Shown: positions 37,789-45,121 of the stretch, one piece after another
Layout: every line of letters starts with the position of its first letter
Numbering within the stretch: the stretch's first letter is position 1
Assembly: GCA_963736355.1 (NCBI GenBank)
Contig: CAVTOO010000014.1
Span: forward strand, 54,558-118,557
DNA length: 64,000 nt
Direction of reading: 5' to 3'
Source of the DNA: CAVTOO01 sp963736355
GTDB taxonomy: Bacteria; Pseudomonadota; Alphaproteobacteria; Rhizobiales; Xanthobacteraceae
Made by a program: the position numbers and the translations under genes
The notes under the pieces: model-generated
What the model saw: the letters and a program-made list of their open reading frames with translations, nothing else
Databases searched by the model: none
Told to the model about the DNA's origin: nothing

Positions 37789-38821
37789 TCAGCCGAAAAG
37801 CCCGGGATTCTGCGCTTCCATCTGCCGGTACCAATCCATGTAGCGCGCGAAACCCTTCTCCAGCGGGTACTGAGGATCGTAGCCGATCAGCCTTCTCGCC
37901 TTTTCGATGTTGAGCGTTCCGCGCTCCGGCATGAAGTCCGTCACGCGGCTGATGCTGCACGGTAATGCCCTGGAATTCGCGCTTCACCATCTCGCTCATC
38001 TGGTTGAGCGTGCGCGCACTGCCATAGGTCAGATTGAAGATCTCGTTGCGCGCTTCCGGCAACGCAATGCAGCGCATGATGCCCTGAACCAGATCGCCGA
38101 TGTACGTGAAGTCGAGCGCGTCACTGCCGTCGCCGTTGACAGTGAGGTTTTTGCCGCGGATCGCGTTCTCGATGAACGCCTGTCCGACGCGGCGGCTGAC
38201 GCAGCGCTCGCCATAAAGCGCTGACGGCCGCACAATCGTATACGGCGTCTTGAACACCTGATTGTGCGCGATGACGAGCTTCTCGCCGCCATACTTCAGC
38301 GCACCATAAATTCCCATCGGCTCGCAATGACGATCTTCCTTGACCGCCTCGCCCTCGAAATTCCCGTACACCATGGACGAGGAGAAATAGATGAAGTGCG
38401 TACCCTCGCCACGCGCCGTGTCGAGCGCGTTCTCGAGCGTGCGGAAAGAGTGATCGAACGTGCTGTACGGATCCTTGTTGGACCGGTTCGCGTGCGCGAT
38501 CGCGGCAAGCTGCACGAAGCAGTCGGCCTTGATCTCGCCGAGACAGCGCGTCAGCGCGTGATAATCGCGCGCATCCAGCACATGAAGCGGAATGTTGGCT
38601 TCGCGCAGCAACCGCAGCCGCTCGAAGATGAAGTTGACGTAGAGGCTCTTGTTCGGATCGTCTCCCGAATTCGTGAACGCGCCGAGATTGTTGACCTGCA
38701 GCCCGTCAATCACATGAGGCTCGGCACCGTGCTTCTTGAGCTCCAGCGCCAGATTATGACCGATGAACCCCGCCCCTCCGATCAGGGCGATGGTGCGGCC
38801 TTTCAGCTTTTGTTCGAACAC
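37789..38821 (-). CDS. NAD-dependent epimerase/dehydratase (extended SDR), one frameshift
   Basis: MFEQKLKGRTIALIGGAGFI starts at 38821 with the GGAGFIGHN cofactor loop, then CFVQLAAIAHANRSNKDPYS, FIYFSSSMVYGNFEGEAVKE, the catalytic IYGALKYGGEK (YxxxK) and TPYTIVRPSALYGERCVSRR. After EFQGITVQHQP the frame changes near 37945. The natural C-terminus VTDFMPERGTLNIEKARRLI, GYDPQYPLEKGFARYMDWYR ends at 37789. It is about 340 residues once repaired and belongs to the nucleotide-sugar epimerase/dehydratase group. It overlaps the aminotransferase end by 19 bp. Its substrate is presumably the sugar that feeds NeuB or the glycan. Confidence 0.87.
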
Positions 38822-39964
38822 GATAGCTCCTTCACGATCTTCGTCATTTCCTGCGCGATGTAATCCATGTCGTCCTCGCCGATATGCGGACCGACCGGCA
38901 GAGCGACGGACTGATCCGCGATCCGCGCCGCATTGGGGAAGCGCGACAGGTCTTCCTTGTACTTCTCGCGGTAGTAAGCCAGCCGCGGCACGGGATGCGG
39001 ATAGTAAACGCTGGTTCCGACGCCGACGGCGCCGAGGCGCTCGATCACATCCACCCGCTTGCTTGCGAGAGGGCCGTCAAGCACTGCCGTGAGGCAGTAA
39101 TGGCTGTTCTGGTGATCCGGTCGACGTGGCATCGAGCACGCTGACATGCTCGAGCCCCTTCAAGCCCGCCTTGAGGCGCGAGAAATTGCGCGCACGGCGT
39201 TCCAGAATCTGGTCGAGCCGCTTCAGCTGCTCACGACCGATGGCTGAATTGATATCGCTCAGGCGATAGTTGATGCCGAGCGACAGCACATCATACACGC
39301 CCGGCACCTTGCGCTCCTGGAACGTGCGGTCGACACCGAAGGCGCGCGCCTTGCTGATTTTCTGCGCCAGATCGGCGTGGCGCGTAATCAGCATGCCGCC
39401 GTCGCCGGTGGTGATGTGCTTCACGGGATAGAAGGAGAAGGTGCCGGCGTCGCCGAACAGCCCCGCATGAACTCCCCCGACATAGGTGCCGAGTGCAAGC
39501 GCGCAATCCTCGATGACCTTGAGGTTGTGCTTGGCGGCGATCTTCATGATGGCCGGCATGTCGCAGGGAATGCCGAGGAAATGCACAAGGCCGATGGCGC
39601 GCGTGCGCGGCGTGATCAGGGCCTCGATCGCCTCGGGCTGCATATTGCCGGTTTCGAGATCACAGTCGCAGAACACGGGACGCGCGCCCATGACTTCAAC
39701 GGCGTGAACGGTCGCCACATGGGTCTGCGCCGGAACGATGACCTCGTCGCCGGCTCCGATGCCCAGTTGCCAATAGGCCAGATGCAGCGCCGCCGTGCCA
39801 TTGCTGAGCGTCAGCGCATGCCCGCCGCCGACAGCCGCGGCGAACTCCTTCTCGAATTCGTGAGCTTGCGGTCCGTGGGTGAGTACGTCGCCTGCCAATA
39901 CACCAAGCACGGCATTGCGCTCCGCGTCGGTAATCCAGGGCTTTCCGAAAGGAATTTTTCGCAT
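38803..39964 (-). CDS. DegT/DnrJ/EryC1/StrS-family sugar aminotransferase (one frameshift)
   Basis: MRKIPFGKPWITDAERNAVL starts a PLP-dependent aminotransferase: GGGHALTLSNGTAALHLAYW, DEVIVPAQTHVATVHAVEVM, LKVIEDCALALGTYVGGVHA and TFSFYPVKHITTGDGGMLIT, where the Lys of YPVKH is the predicted Schiff-base residue, then SLGINYRLSDINSAIGREQL. The frame changes near 39115. The end reads RVDVIERLGAVGVGTSVYYP, HPVPRLAYYREKY and PVGPHIGEDDMDYIAQEM. It converts a keto-sugar nucleotide to an amino sugar. It is followed by the epimerase and preceded, 6 bp away, by a Gfo/Idh oxidoreductase. Confidence 0.9.
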
Positions 39965-39970
39965 GGTTCT

Positions 39971-40999
39971 CTAATGATAAGCGATGTTGACGGGATTGGC
40001 GGATGCCGCAGCTTCGTCGCAAGCGGCGGCTATTGCGATGGCGTTTAGGGTCGCCTCGCGCTCGCGGCTTTGCGCTGATGCGCCTTCGACAATGCCGCGG
40101 ACGAAATCAGGAATGAGCACGCCCTTGTGGTCCGGCTTTGTCGCGAGCTGCAACGGTTGCGCCTTGGCAACCGGCATGCCGCGCTCCGTCGGGTCGCGAT
40201 GGTCCAGCACGCGCGGCCCCGCATCGTCGAGAATGAAGGTCTTGCGCGTTCCGAAGATGCGCACAACGTGCTGGTGCGGATGCATGCAGGCGAAATTGGC
40301 CGAGATCCTCGCCACGAGACCCGAGGAAAAAGTCAGGGTTGCGGCCGTAAAATCGTCGTAGCGGAACTGGGTGTCACGCGTGGCCAGTCTGCTGCCGGCC
40401 GCCTGCACACGCTCGGGGCGCTGGCCGGTGAGCCAAAGCAGAAGATCGATCATGTGGATTCCGCCGCCCAGCATCACCGAATAGGACTCTGTTTCTCCGC
40501 GCCAGCCGTCCGTAATCTTGTGCAGCCGGCCATAGAGATAATCGCCATCGAACGCATAGATGTCGCCGAAGGCCCCGGAGGCAATCTCCGCTCGGAGCCA
40601 GCGATAGAGATCGGCGCCGCGGAGCAGGAGATTGCTGGCCAGATGCAGGTCCGGCCGCGCCGCCAGCGCGCCACGAATATCCGACAGTTCCGCCGCCGTC
40701 CGGCACAGCGGCTTTTCGACGAACACGTGCTTGCCGGCGCGCAGAGCCGCCATCACCTGCGCAAAATGCGCGTCATCGAATGACGCAATCGAAACAATGT
40801 CGATCGTGTCGTCTTTGAGAACGTCTTCAAAATTTCGGCGCGCGACGCTTCCGGGAAATTCCGCCGCCAAAGCCTGCGCGCGAGTGACGTCCAGATCGGT
40901 CAGCGCCCTCACCTCGCATTGCGGCAACGTCGCGTACATGCGCGCATGCTGCTCGCCAATGCCAAGCCCGATCACCGCAACGCCGAGCCGGTTGCTCAC
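39971..40999 (-). CDS. Gfo/Idh/MocA-family oxidoreductase
   Basis: 342 residues, intact. MSNRLGVAVIGLGIGEQHAR gives the Rossmann loop, DIVSIASFDDAHFAQVMAAL and GKHVFVEKPLCRTAAELSDI the EKP signature, and MLGGGIHMIDLLLWLTGQRP the substrate-domain His/Asp region. Adjacent to a DegT aminotransferase it recalls WlbA/WlbC (WbpB/WbpE) pairs that make 3-amino sugars by oxidising C3 of a nucleotide sugar and then transaminating it. That pairing is by analogy. The start overlaps the cytidylyltransferase stop (ATGA). Confidence 0.91.
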   Translation of the reverse strand: MSNRLGVAVIGLGIGEQHARMYATLPQCEVRALTDLDVTRAQALAAEFPGSVARRNFEDVLKDDTIDIVSIASFDDAHFAQVMAALRAGKHVFVEKPLCRTAAELSDIRGALAARPDLHLASNLLLRGADLYRWLRAEIASGAFGDIYAFDGDYLYGRLHKITDGWRGETESYSVMLGGGIHMIDLLLWLTGQRPERVQAAGSRLATRDTQFRYDDFTAATLTFSSGLVARISANFACMHPHQHVVRIFGTRKTFILDDAGPRVLDHRDPTERGMPVAKAQPLQLATKPDHKGVLIPDFVRGIVEGASAQSREREATLNAIAIAAACDEAAASANPVNIAYH

Positions 41000-41667
41000 G
41001 CGCCCTCAACCTCGCACAGCGACGCGAATGACACCGTCCGCACCGCCTCCGTGTTGGCAAGGAGTTCGACCTGACGCAGATCGTCAGGGGTATCGACGAC
41101 CATCCGCGTATCGGCCCAGTGCGGCTCGCGGCACACAACGCTGCGCACCTGCCAATCGGATCCCTCGTAGAACACCGGCGTCACGTGTTCGCGCTGCGCT
41201 TGCGTCAGCGCAGCCGTATCGAGCGCAGCGAATGCAGCGCTGCGCACGCATTCGACGCTCTGGCCCGGCGGAAATGTGCGGCGTTTCACGTTGGTCACGA
41301 GATCAAATCGGGGCTCGATAAAGTCCATCATTCGGCGAACCAGCTTCCCGTCGATCAACGGACTGTCGCCGGATATCCGCACGAACCAGTCGCACGGATG
41401 GGCTTTGACTGCGGCCTGAAAGCGACCTGCGACATCGTTGAGATCGCCGCGGAAGACCGGCACCTGGCAAGTTTGTTCAACGAATTCCGCGAAAGCATCA
41501 TCGCTCGCCTCGGTGCTTGTCAGCACGACGATCTGCGGACGCAGATTGTCGCGCGACAAGCCATCGAGCACATTCGCGATCAGCGGTCGTCCCAGGAAAG
41601 GCGTGAGCATCTTTCCCGGAAACCGCGCCGAACTCATGCGCGCCTGAACGAAAATGCGAATTTGCAT
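40996..41667 (-). CDS. SpsF/CMP-sugar cytidylyltransferase-like nucleotidyltransferase
   Basis: 223 residues, intact. MQIRIFVQARMSSARFPGKM has the pyrophosphorylase-type R-M-x-S-x-R-F-P-G-K signature, and GRPLIANVLDGLSRDNLRPQ, FRGDLNDVAGRFQAAVKAHP, DWFVRISGDSPLIDGKLVRR and RTFPPGQSVECVRSAAFAAL follow the SpsF/KdsB/NeuA fold. With NeuB a few genes downstream it is the best candidate for CMP activation of the nonulosonate. It is the first gene after the 131-bp leader that carries the ops-like element. Confidence 0.88.
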   Translation of the reverse strand: MQIRIFVQARMSSARFPGKMLTPFLGRPLIANVLDGLSRDNLRPQIVVLTSTEASDDAFAEFVEQTCQVPVFRGDLNDVAGRFQAAVKAHPCDWFVRISGDSPLIDGKLVRRMMDFIEPRFDLVTNVKRRTFPPGQSVECVRSAAFAALDTAALTQAQREHVTPVFYEGSDWQVRSVVCREPHWADTRMVVDTPDDLRQVELLANTEAVRTVSFASLCEVEGA

Positions 41668-41692
41668 GGTGCATCATGGTTTCGAAAAAAGG

Positions 41693-41703
41693 CACGCTAC
41701 CGC
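41693..41703 (-). promoter_or_regulatory. ops-like element (RfaH recruitment sequence)
   Basis: On the minus strand the sequence is GCGGTAGCGTG, identical to the core of the enterobacterial ops/JUMPStart element. It continues as GCC and then T6 CG, close to what I recall of the ops context upstream of E. coli rfa genes. It lies 25 bp before the SpsF-like start and ~95 bp downstream of the stop of an RfaH-like NusG paralog. In enterobacteria RfaH binds this non-template sequence in paused RNA polymerase and suppresses termination over long operons. Function here is inferred. Confidence 0.75.
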
Positions 41704-41705
41704 AG

Positions 41706-41733
41706 TCCGGGTGAACTCGAGATGTCACCCGGA
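41706..41733 (-). other. 9-bp stem hairpin directly upstream of the ops-like element
   Basis: Perfect inverted repeat TCCGGGTGA (41706-41714) / TCACCCGGA (41725-41733) with a 10-nt loop. In the minus-strand RNA it ends 2 nt before the GCGGTAGCGTG motif. The T-run lies about 15 nt further on, so this is not a simple intrinsic terminator. A pause-stabilising hairpin is a possible role. Confidence 0.7.
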
Positions 41734-41798
41734 GGCGCCGCGAACGGCGATTTCAGAAAGTCGCGACAGGCAAAAGCCCGCCGCGACGTCCACCCTTT

Positions 41799-42314
41799 TC
41801 AGGCGGCGGTCACGAGATCCGCATCGAGCATGATGCGGACCTTGCGGCCGAGGAGATCGAGCAGGATGGACACGCGTTCGCGCTCCCCCACTCCTTCAAA
41901 CAGACCGAGGCTATCCATGAAGGCGCCGGCCAGAATGCGAACCTTGTCGCCAGGCGCGAAAGAAGGCCGGCGGTCGAGCGTCACGAAACCCTTGTCGTCC
42001 TCGCGCGCGCGCAGCACGCCGAGAACGCCATCGGGCACGGCGGCAGGCTCATCGCCATTCATGACGAGATGCGACACGCCGAATGTCGATTGAATTGAGC
42101 GCCAGCGTTGCGTGGCCATGTCGATGTTGATGAACACGTAGCGCGGGAACAGCGGCGCGGCGACCACATCGACCTTGCGGGCGTGGCGGCGGCGCTTGAG
42201 GTAGCGCGGCAGATAGATCTCGAAACCCTGACGGATCAGATTGTGCGACGCCTTGGTCTCACCATTGACCTGCGTCTGCGCGACGTACCAGCGCGGCCCG
42301 GCTGCGAGCGTCAT
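41799..42314 (-). CDS. Specialised NusG paralog (RfaH/UpxY-like transcription antiterminator)
   Basis: 171 residues, intact. The NGN domain (MTLAAGPRWYVAQTQVNGET, LIRQGFEIYLPRYLKRRRHA, LFPRYVFINIDMATQRWRSI, STFGVSHLVMNGDEPA) is followed after a linker (VLRAREDDKGFVTLDRR) by a KOW domain with FAPGDKVRILAGAFMDSLGL. WYVAQT and FPRYVF are the signatures of operon-specific NusG homologues. It is the second gene of the operon (ATGA overlap with the regulator) and immediately precedes the ops-like leader, as expected of a dedicated antiterminator for the downstream polysaccharide genes. Confidence 0.93.
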   Translation of the reverse strand: MTLAAGPRWYVAQTQVNGETKASHNLIRQGFEIYLPRYLKRRRHARKVDVVAAPLFPRYVFINIDMATQRWRSIQSTFGVSHLVMNGDEPAAVPDGVLGVLRAREDDKGFVTLDRRPSFAPGDKVRILAGAFMDSLGLFEGVGERERVSILLDLLGRKVRIMLDADLVTAA

Positions 42315-42953
42315 GACACGCTCTCCGAAACCTTGCGCAACCCAAGCAACGCAGGCGCGAGAACACGATCCTGCCCGAGCGCAGCCACCGCCGCCTTCAT
42401 CGTCTCGTTCGCGCGCGAGACATCCGTCACAATGACGACGTCGAACGGCACCGGCACAGCGGCGTAGTCACGCGCCAGAGGCAATCCGACAAAATGCGTC
42501 GTGTCGGCGCGCGGATCGACGATCGCGACAATCTCGATGCCGCCCTCGGTGCGCGCACAGCACGGCGATTTCGGCGAGGTCGGACTTGCCGGCCAGCACC
42601 GCGCGTTTGAAGCCCCGCTCCTTCGCGGCGGCAAAAACGTCGGCGCAGTCCGCCTTGGCGCGGCGGAAGAAAGAAAAGGAGCTCGACAGATAATCGACCG
42701 TCAGCCGCGACTTCTCGGTGAAACCCTGCGGCGTGAGATAATAGGCATAACGGCGCGCGGGAGCCTGGTTGACCTTGACCCAGCCCTTTTTGACGCAGCG
42801 CTTGAGGTAGGCGTTGACGAGACCGAGCGCGATGCCGAGTTCGGCCGCGATGTGGCGCTGGGATCGCTCGCCGTCGGTTTCCACCGAATTGAGGAGGCCG
42901 AGCACAATGCGCTCGTTCTCGGTGTCTTCCTGCGGCGACGCCAGGCGCGACAT
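42311..42953 (-). CDS. Winged-helix transcriptional regulator with C-terminal Rossmann/PglD_N-like domain (one frameshift)
   Basis: ATG 42953 (MSRLASPQEDTENERIVLGL) is chosen over an upstream in-frame TTG. The winged helix spans ERSQRHIAAELGIALGLVNA, YLKRCVKKGWVKVNQAPARR and YAYYLTPQGFTEKSRLTVDY, as in MarR-like regulators. The C-terminal part (AAKERGFKRAVLAGKSDLAE, then after a shift near 42555 GGIEIVAIVDPRADTTHFVG and VPFDVVIVTDVSRANETMKA) resembles a nucleotide- or UDP-sugar-binding Rossmann module. It is the first gene of the operon, below a promoter with palindromic operators. Autoregulation that responds to a sugar nucleotide is a reasonable guess. Confidence 0.85.
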
Positions 42954-43046
42954 GGATACCCCTGAAGACACAACCGAGGGCTTTGCCCCGGACCGAAAGG
43001 CCTCTGACTGCGAAACAGGCGTCAAAAGACCCTTTTGAACGGCGGA

Positions 43047-43075
43047 GTTCTAGGCGTTCACAGGATGAACGTCAA
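43047..43075 (-). promoter_or_regulatory. Predicted sigma-70-type promoter of the long operon
   Basis: Minus-strand TTGACG (43075-43070) and TAGAAC (43052-43047) are separated by 17 bp. The region upstream (43098-43152) is strikingly AT-rich (runs such as TTAACATT and ATAAATCAAT on the minus strand), as in UP elements. Initiation about 7 bp downstream would give an untranslated leader of ~85 nt before ATG 42953. Confidence 0.55.
43056..43070. promoter_or_regulatory. Palindromic operator site 1
   Basis: GTTCACAGGATGAAC, a near-perfect dyad (GTTCA…TGAAC arms) lying inside the spacer of the predicted promoter. It is a close match to site 2, 12 bp away. Its position would let a dimeric regulator block RNA polymerase, and the winged-helix protein encoded just downstream is the obvious candidate. 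Confidence 0.65.
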
Positions 43076-43082
43076 GCCCATC

Positions 43083-43097
43083 GTTCACCCTGTGAAC
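43083..43097. promoter_or_regulatory. Palindromic operator site 2
   Basis: GTTCACCCTGTGAAC, a perfect 6-bp-arm dyad with a 3-bp centre, immediately upstream of the -35 box. Its centre is 27 bp from that of site 1, between two and three helical turns. A third weaker dyad, GAAC-N6-GTTC, lies at 43037-43050 around the -10 box. Confidence 0.65.
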
Positions 43098-43217
43098 AAT
43101 GTTAAACTATTGATTTATTTCAGCTATTTTACATATTAACAATATCTCAACGACCCGGAGCGGAGCCCTGCCAAACCGATCTGGCGGCGCATTCGGCCAC
43201 TCATTGAAATGGCCAAC
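43098..43217. other. Intergenic AT-rich stretch without genes
   Basis: Between the operators and the porin terminator. The first ~55 bp are strongly AT-rich and probably act as an upstream promoter element for the operon. The remainder (43153-43217) has ordinary composition and I see no gene or further motif in it. Confidence 0.5.
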
Positions 43218-43254
43218 AAAAAACCCGGAGCCTTGCTCGCGCACGGCCCCGGGC
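43218..43254 (-). terminator. Rho-independent terminator of the porin gene
   Basis: On the minus strand a GC-rich stem (CCCGG… / …CCGGG, arms at 43247-43253 and 43224-43228) is followed by six Ts (43223-43218). It begins ~38 bp after the porin stop and insulates the polysaccharide operon promoter from porin transcription. Confidence 0.75.
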
Positions 43255-43291
43255 TAATGACTGGCTTTAGTCGCGCCGATGAAGATCGGCG

Positions 43292-44819
43292 TTAGAAGTT
43301 GTGCTGGGCCCGCAGGATCGCCGACCAGATGCCCTGGTCGGTAATGGAGTTGGTGGCAACCTTGGAGCCGTTCGCCGGATACAGGCCCGTGCTCGTGCCT
43401 TCATACGCCGTATTGAGATGGGTGTAGGTCACATCCAGGCCGATCGTGAGCCCGCCCGCCGGATTCCACTCTGTCCGCGAACCAACCTGATAGAAGGAGA
43501 AGTCCGGGCTACAGCTGTTGCCTGCACCGCCGACCGGAATGGCAAGCGGCGGCCAGACCGAGCCGGCGACCGGCGTAACACACGGGCGCGTGCCCGCAGC
43601 GCCCGGCAAGTGACTGTTGATGATGTTGGTCGCGACGTCGTCGTACCAAATCTTCGTGTAGCCGCCATACAGGCTGGTCTTCCAGCGCTGGTTCCACTTC
43701 TGTTCAATGGCGAGGTTTGCACCCCAGGCGTTCGTCAGCTGAATATCGCGCGCACCGGCGACATTGGCTGTTCCGTCAAAGATTCCATCGACAACCCAAC
43801 CAACACCGACCGACGTGCTGTTTCCCTCGCTGCCGTACATCTGCCAGCTGCCAGCCTTGGTGACGTATCCGATCGCGCCTTTCGACCATGCGGCGCTCGC
43901 TCCGATGGCGGTGTTCGCGGACAGATTGACCAATCCGCCAGCTGTCACCGCCCAGCCATTCTCCGTATTCGGATGGAAGCTGTTGTCGAGGTTTGGCGTA
44001 CCGAAATACGCGCCCTCGACACGATGCAGGGCACCACCGATGCCGATATAGCCCCAGGACTGGTCGAGACGAAGGTTGGCGACGACATCCGGGAAACGAA
44101 CTCCCGGCCATATCAAGCGTCGTCACGCCGTTAACCGCGAAGGCAGGCCTGTGATCCATCGGCAACACCGGCTCGGAAATGATTCTCAGGCGCTTCGGCA
44201 GCAAGCGTGGCTGACACGCCGCCCCCGAAATTGAAGGTGTAGGCCACCATCTGAACGCTGTTATTGTAGGTATCCCCCGACGTCTTCGCGTCGAAATAGC
44301 TGAACCGCTCGGTGGGGCTGAAGATGTCGAAGTTCGACTGCTGCTTGCCGGCCGTAAAGCCCGCCCACTGAATAAAGGCGCGCTCCATGATTACGTTTTG
44401 CGCCCCGAACCCGGTGAAATTGACGATAATACGGGAGTACGCACGCAACTGTCCGTACTCCGTCGCGTTGCGCACATCAAAGCTCAGCGCGGCGCGCGAT
44501 GTCGTATCGAAATCATTCGCCAGGCGATTGTTGAGGCCGCCCAGGATCGAAGGATTTGCAACGCCGCCAGCAGCGCCAAAGGTGCTGCCATAGACACGGC
44601 CGTTGTCGGACGCCTGCCATTCGCCTTGCGCCCGCACGTAACCGCCGATCCTGACGCAGGTATCGGTGCCGGGGATGAAATAGTATCCCACGCCGTACAT
44701 GCTGCAGATCTTGACGTATTCAACCGGCTTGGCCTTGACTGGAAGGTCGGCAGCCTGCGCTCCGGTGAGGCTCGCGAGCCCCGCCGCACTGCCCAAGAGA
44801 ATCTTCTTGCACCAATCAT
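43292..44819 (-). CDS. Porin_2-family outer-membrane porin (RopA/Omp2b-like), frameshifted
   Basis: After a signal peptide (ILLGSAAGLASLTGAQA, cleavage before ADLPVKAK) the mature protein has the alphaproteobacterial porin hallmark PVEYVKICSMYGVGYYFIPG and TDTCVRIGGYVRAQGEWQAS, then beta-strand-rich text (LSFDVRNATEYGQLRAYSRI, GFTAGKQQSNFDIFSP). The frame changes near 44125; the rest (VVANLRLDQSWGYIGIGGAL, HPNTENGWAVTAGGLVN, WNQRWKTSLYGGYTKIWYDD) ends with the C-terminal aromatic RAQHNF expected for BAM recognition. ATG 44819 is out of frame with the signal peptide, so a second shift in the first codons is likely. It forms diffusion trimers in the outer membrane. Confidence 0.9.
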
Positions 44820-45121
44820 GGCGTAACCCCCAATGATCCAGTCAAGAAACCGGGCACCCAATGCCCAGCCGACGCCTTTATCATTCGTTAAGATTAGAGG
44901 GGGACAGTGCCTGCGACAATCCGGGCATACCCCTAAACCCGCGCATAAATTGCGATTTCAGGGCTGTTGCTCGAAGCAACGTTCCGTCGCAGATGGATGC
45001 GGACGCGACGCATCCTGGCGCGGCCCTCATCTCCTTCGAAACCGGGCCTTCGTGACGAATATCCTTCAGTGGAGCGATGCCGCCTGCTCGGCACCACTGC
45101 GATGAAAGTTGAAATTTGTAG
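44820..45121. other. Divergent intergenic region porin / glycosyltransferase
   Basis: 302 bp between the porin start and the plus-strand glycosyltransferase. It holds the predicted porin promoter at 44891-44919. A long minus-strand open frame passes through it but has no coding features. I see no recognisable promoter for the plus-strand gene beyond a purine-rich stretch shortly before 45122. Confidence 0.5.
44891..44919 (-). promoter_or_regulatory. Predicted porin promoter
   Basis: Minus strand: TTGTCG (44919-44914), 17-bp spacer, TAATCT (44896-44891). Transcription would start near 44884, giving a leader of about 65 nt, typical of strongly expressed porins. Confidence 0.45.

Larger units (their letters stand above)
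41668..41798 (-). other. Untranslated internal leader of the long operon
   Basis: This is by far the largest gap in a 41-kb chain of overlapping genes. On the minus strand it holds, in transcription order, a GTCGCG-N16-CGCGAC inverted repeat (41787-41760), a perfect 9-bp stem hairpin (41733-41706), the ops-like motif (41703-41693), a T6 run (41690-41685) and then the SpsF-like start at 41667. No open frame of note lies inside. The arrangement looks like a transcription-elongation control region. Confidence 0.7.

Noticed and set aside
37037..38821. 594-residue epimerase-GNAT fusion protein
   Set aside because: The apparent fusion results from a frame change near 37945. The natural epimerase C-terminus and stop (37789) and a separate GNAT start (37762) are visible in the other frames.
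41706..41733. Intrinsic terminator after the NusG-like gene
   Set aside because: The stem is perfect, but the T-run begins about 15 nt later, after the ops-like motif. A pause hairpin fits better.
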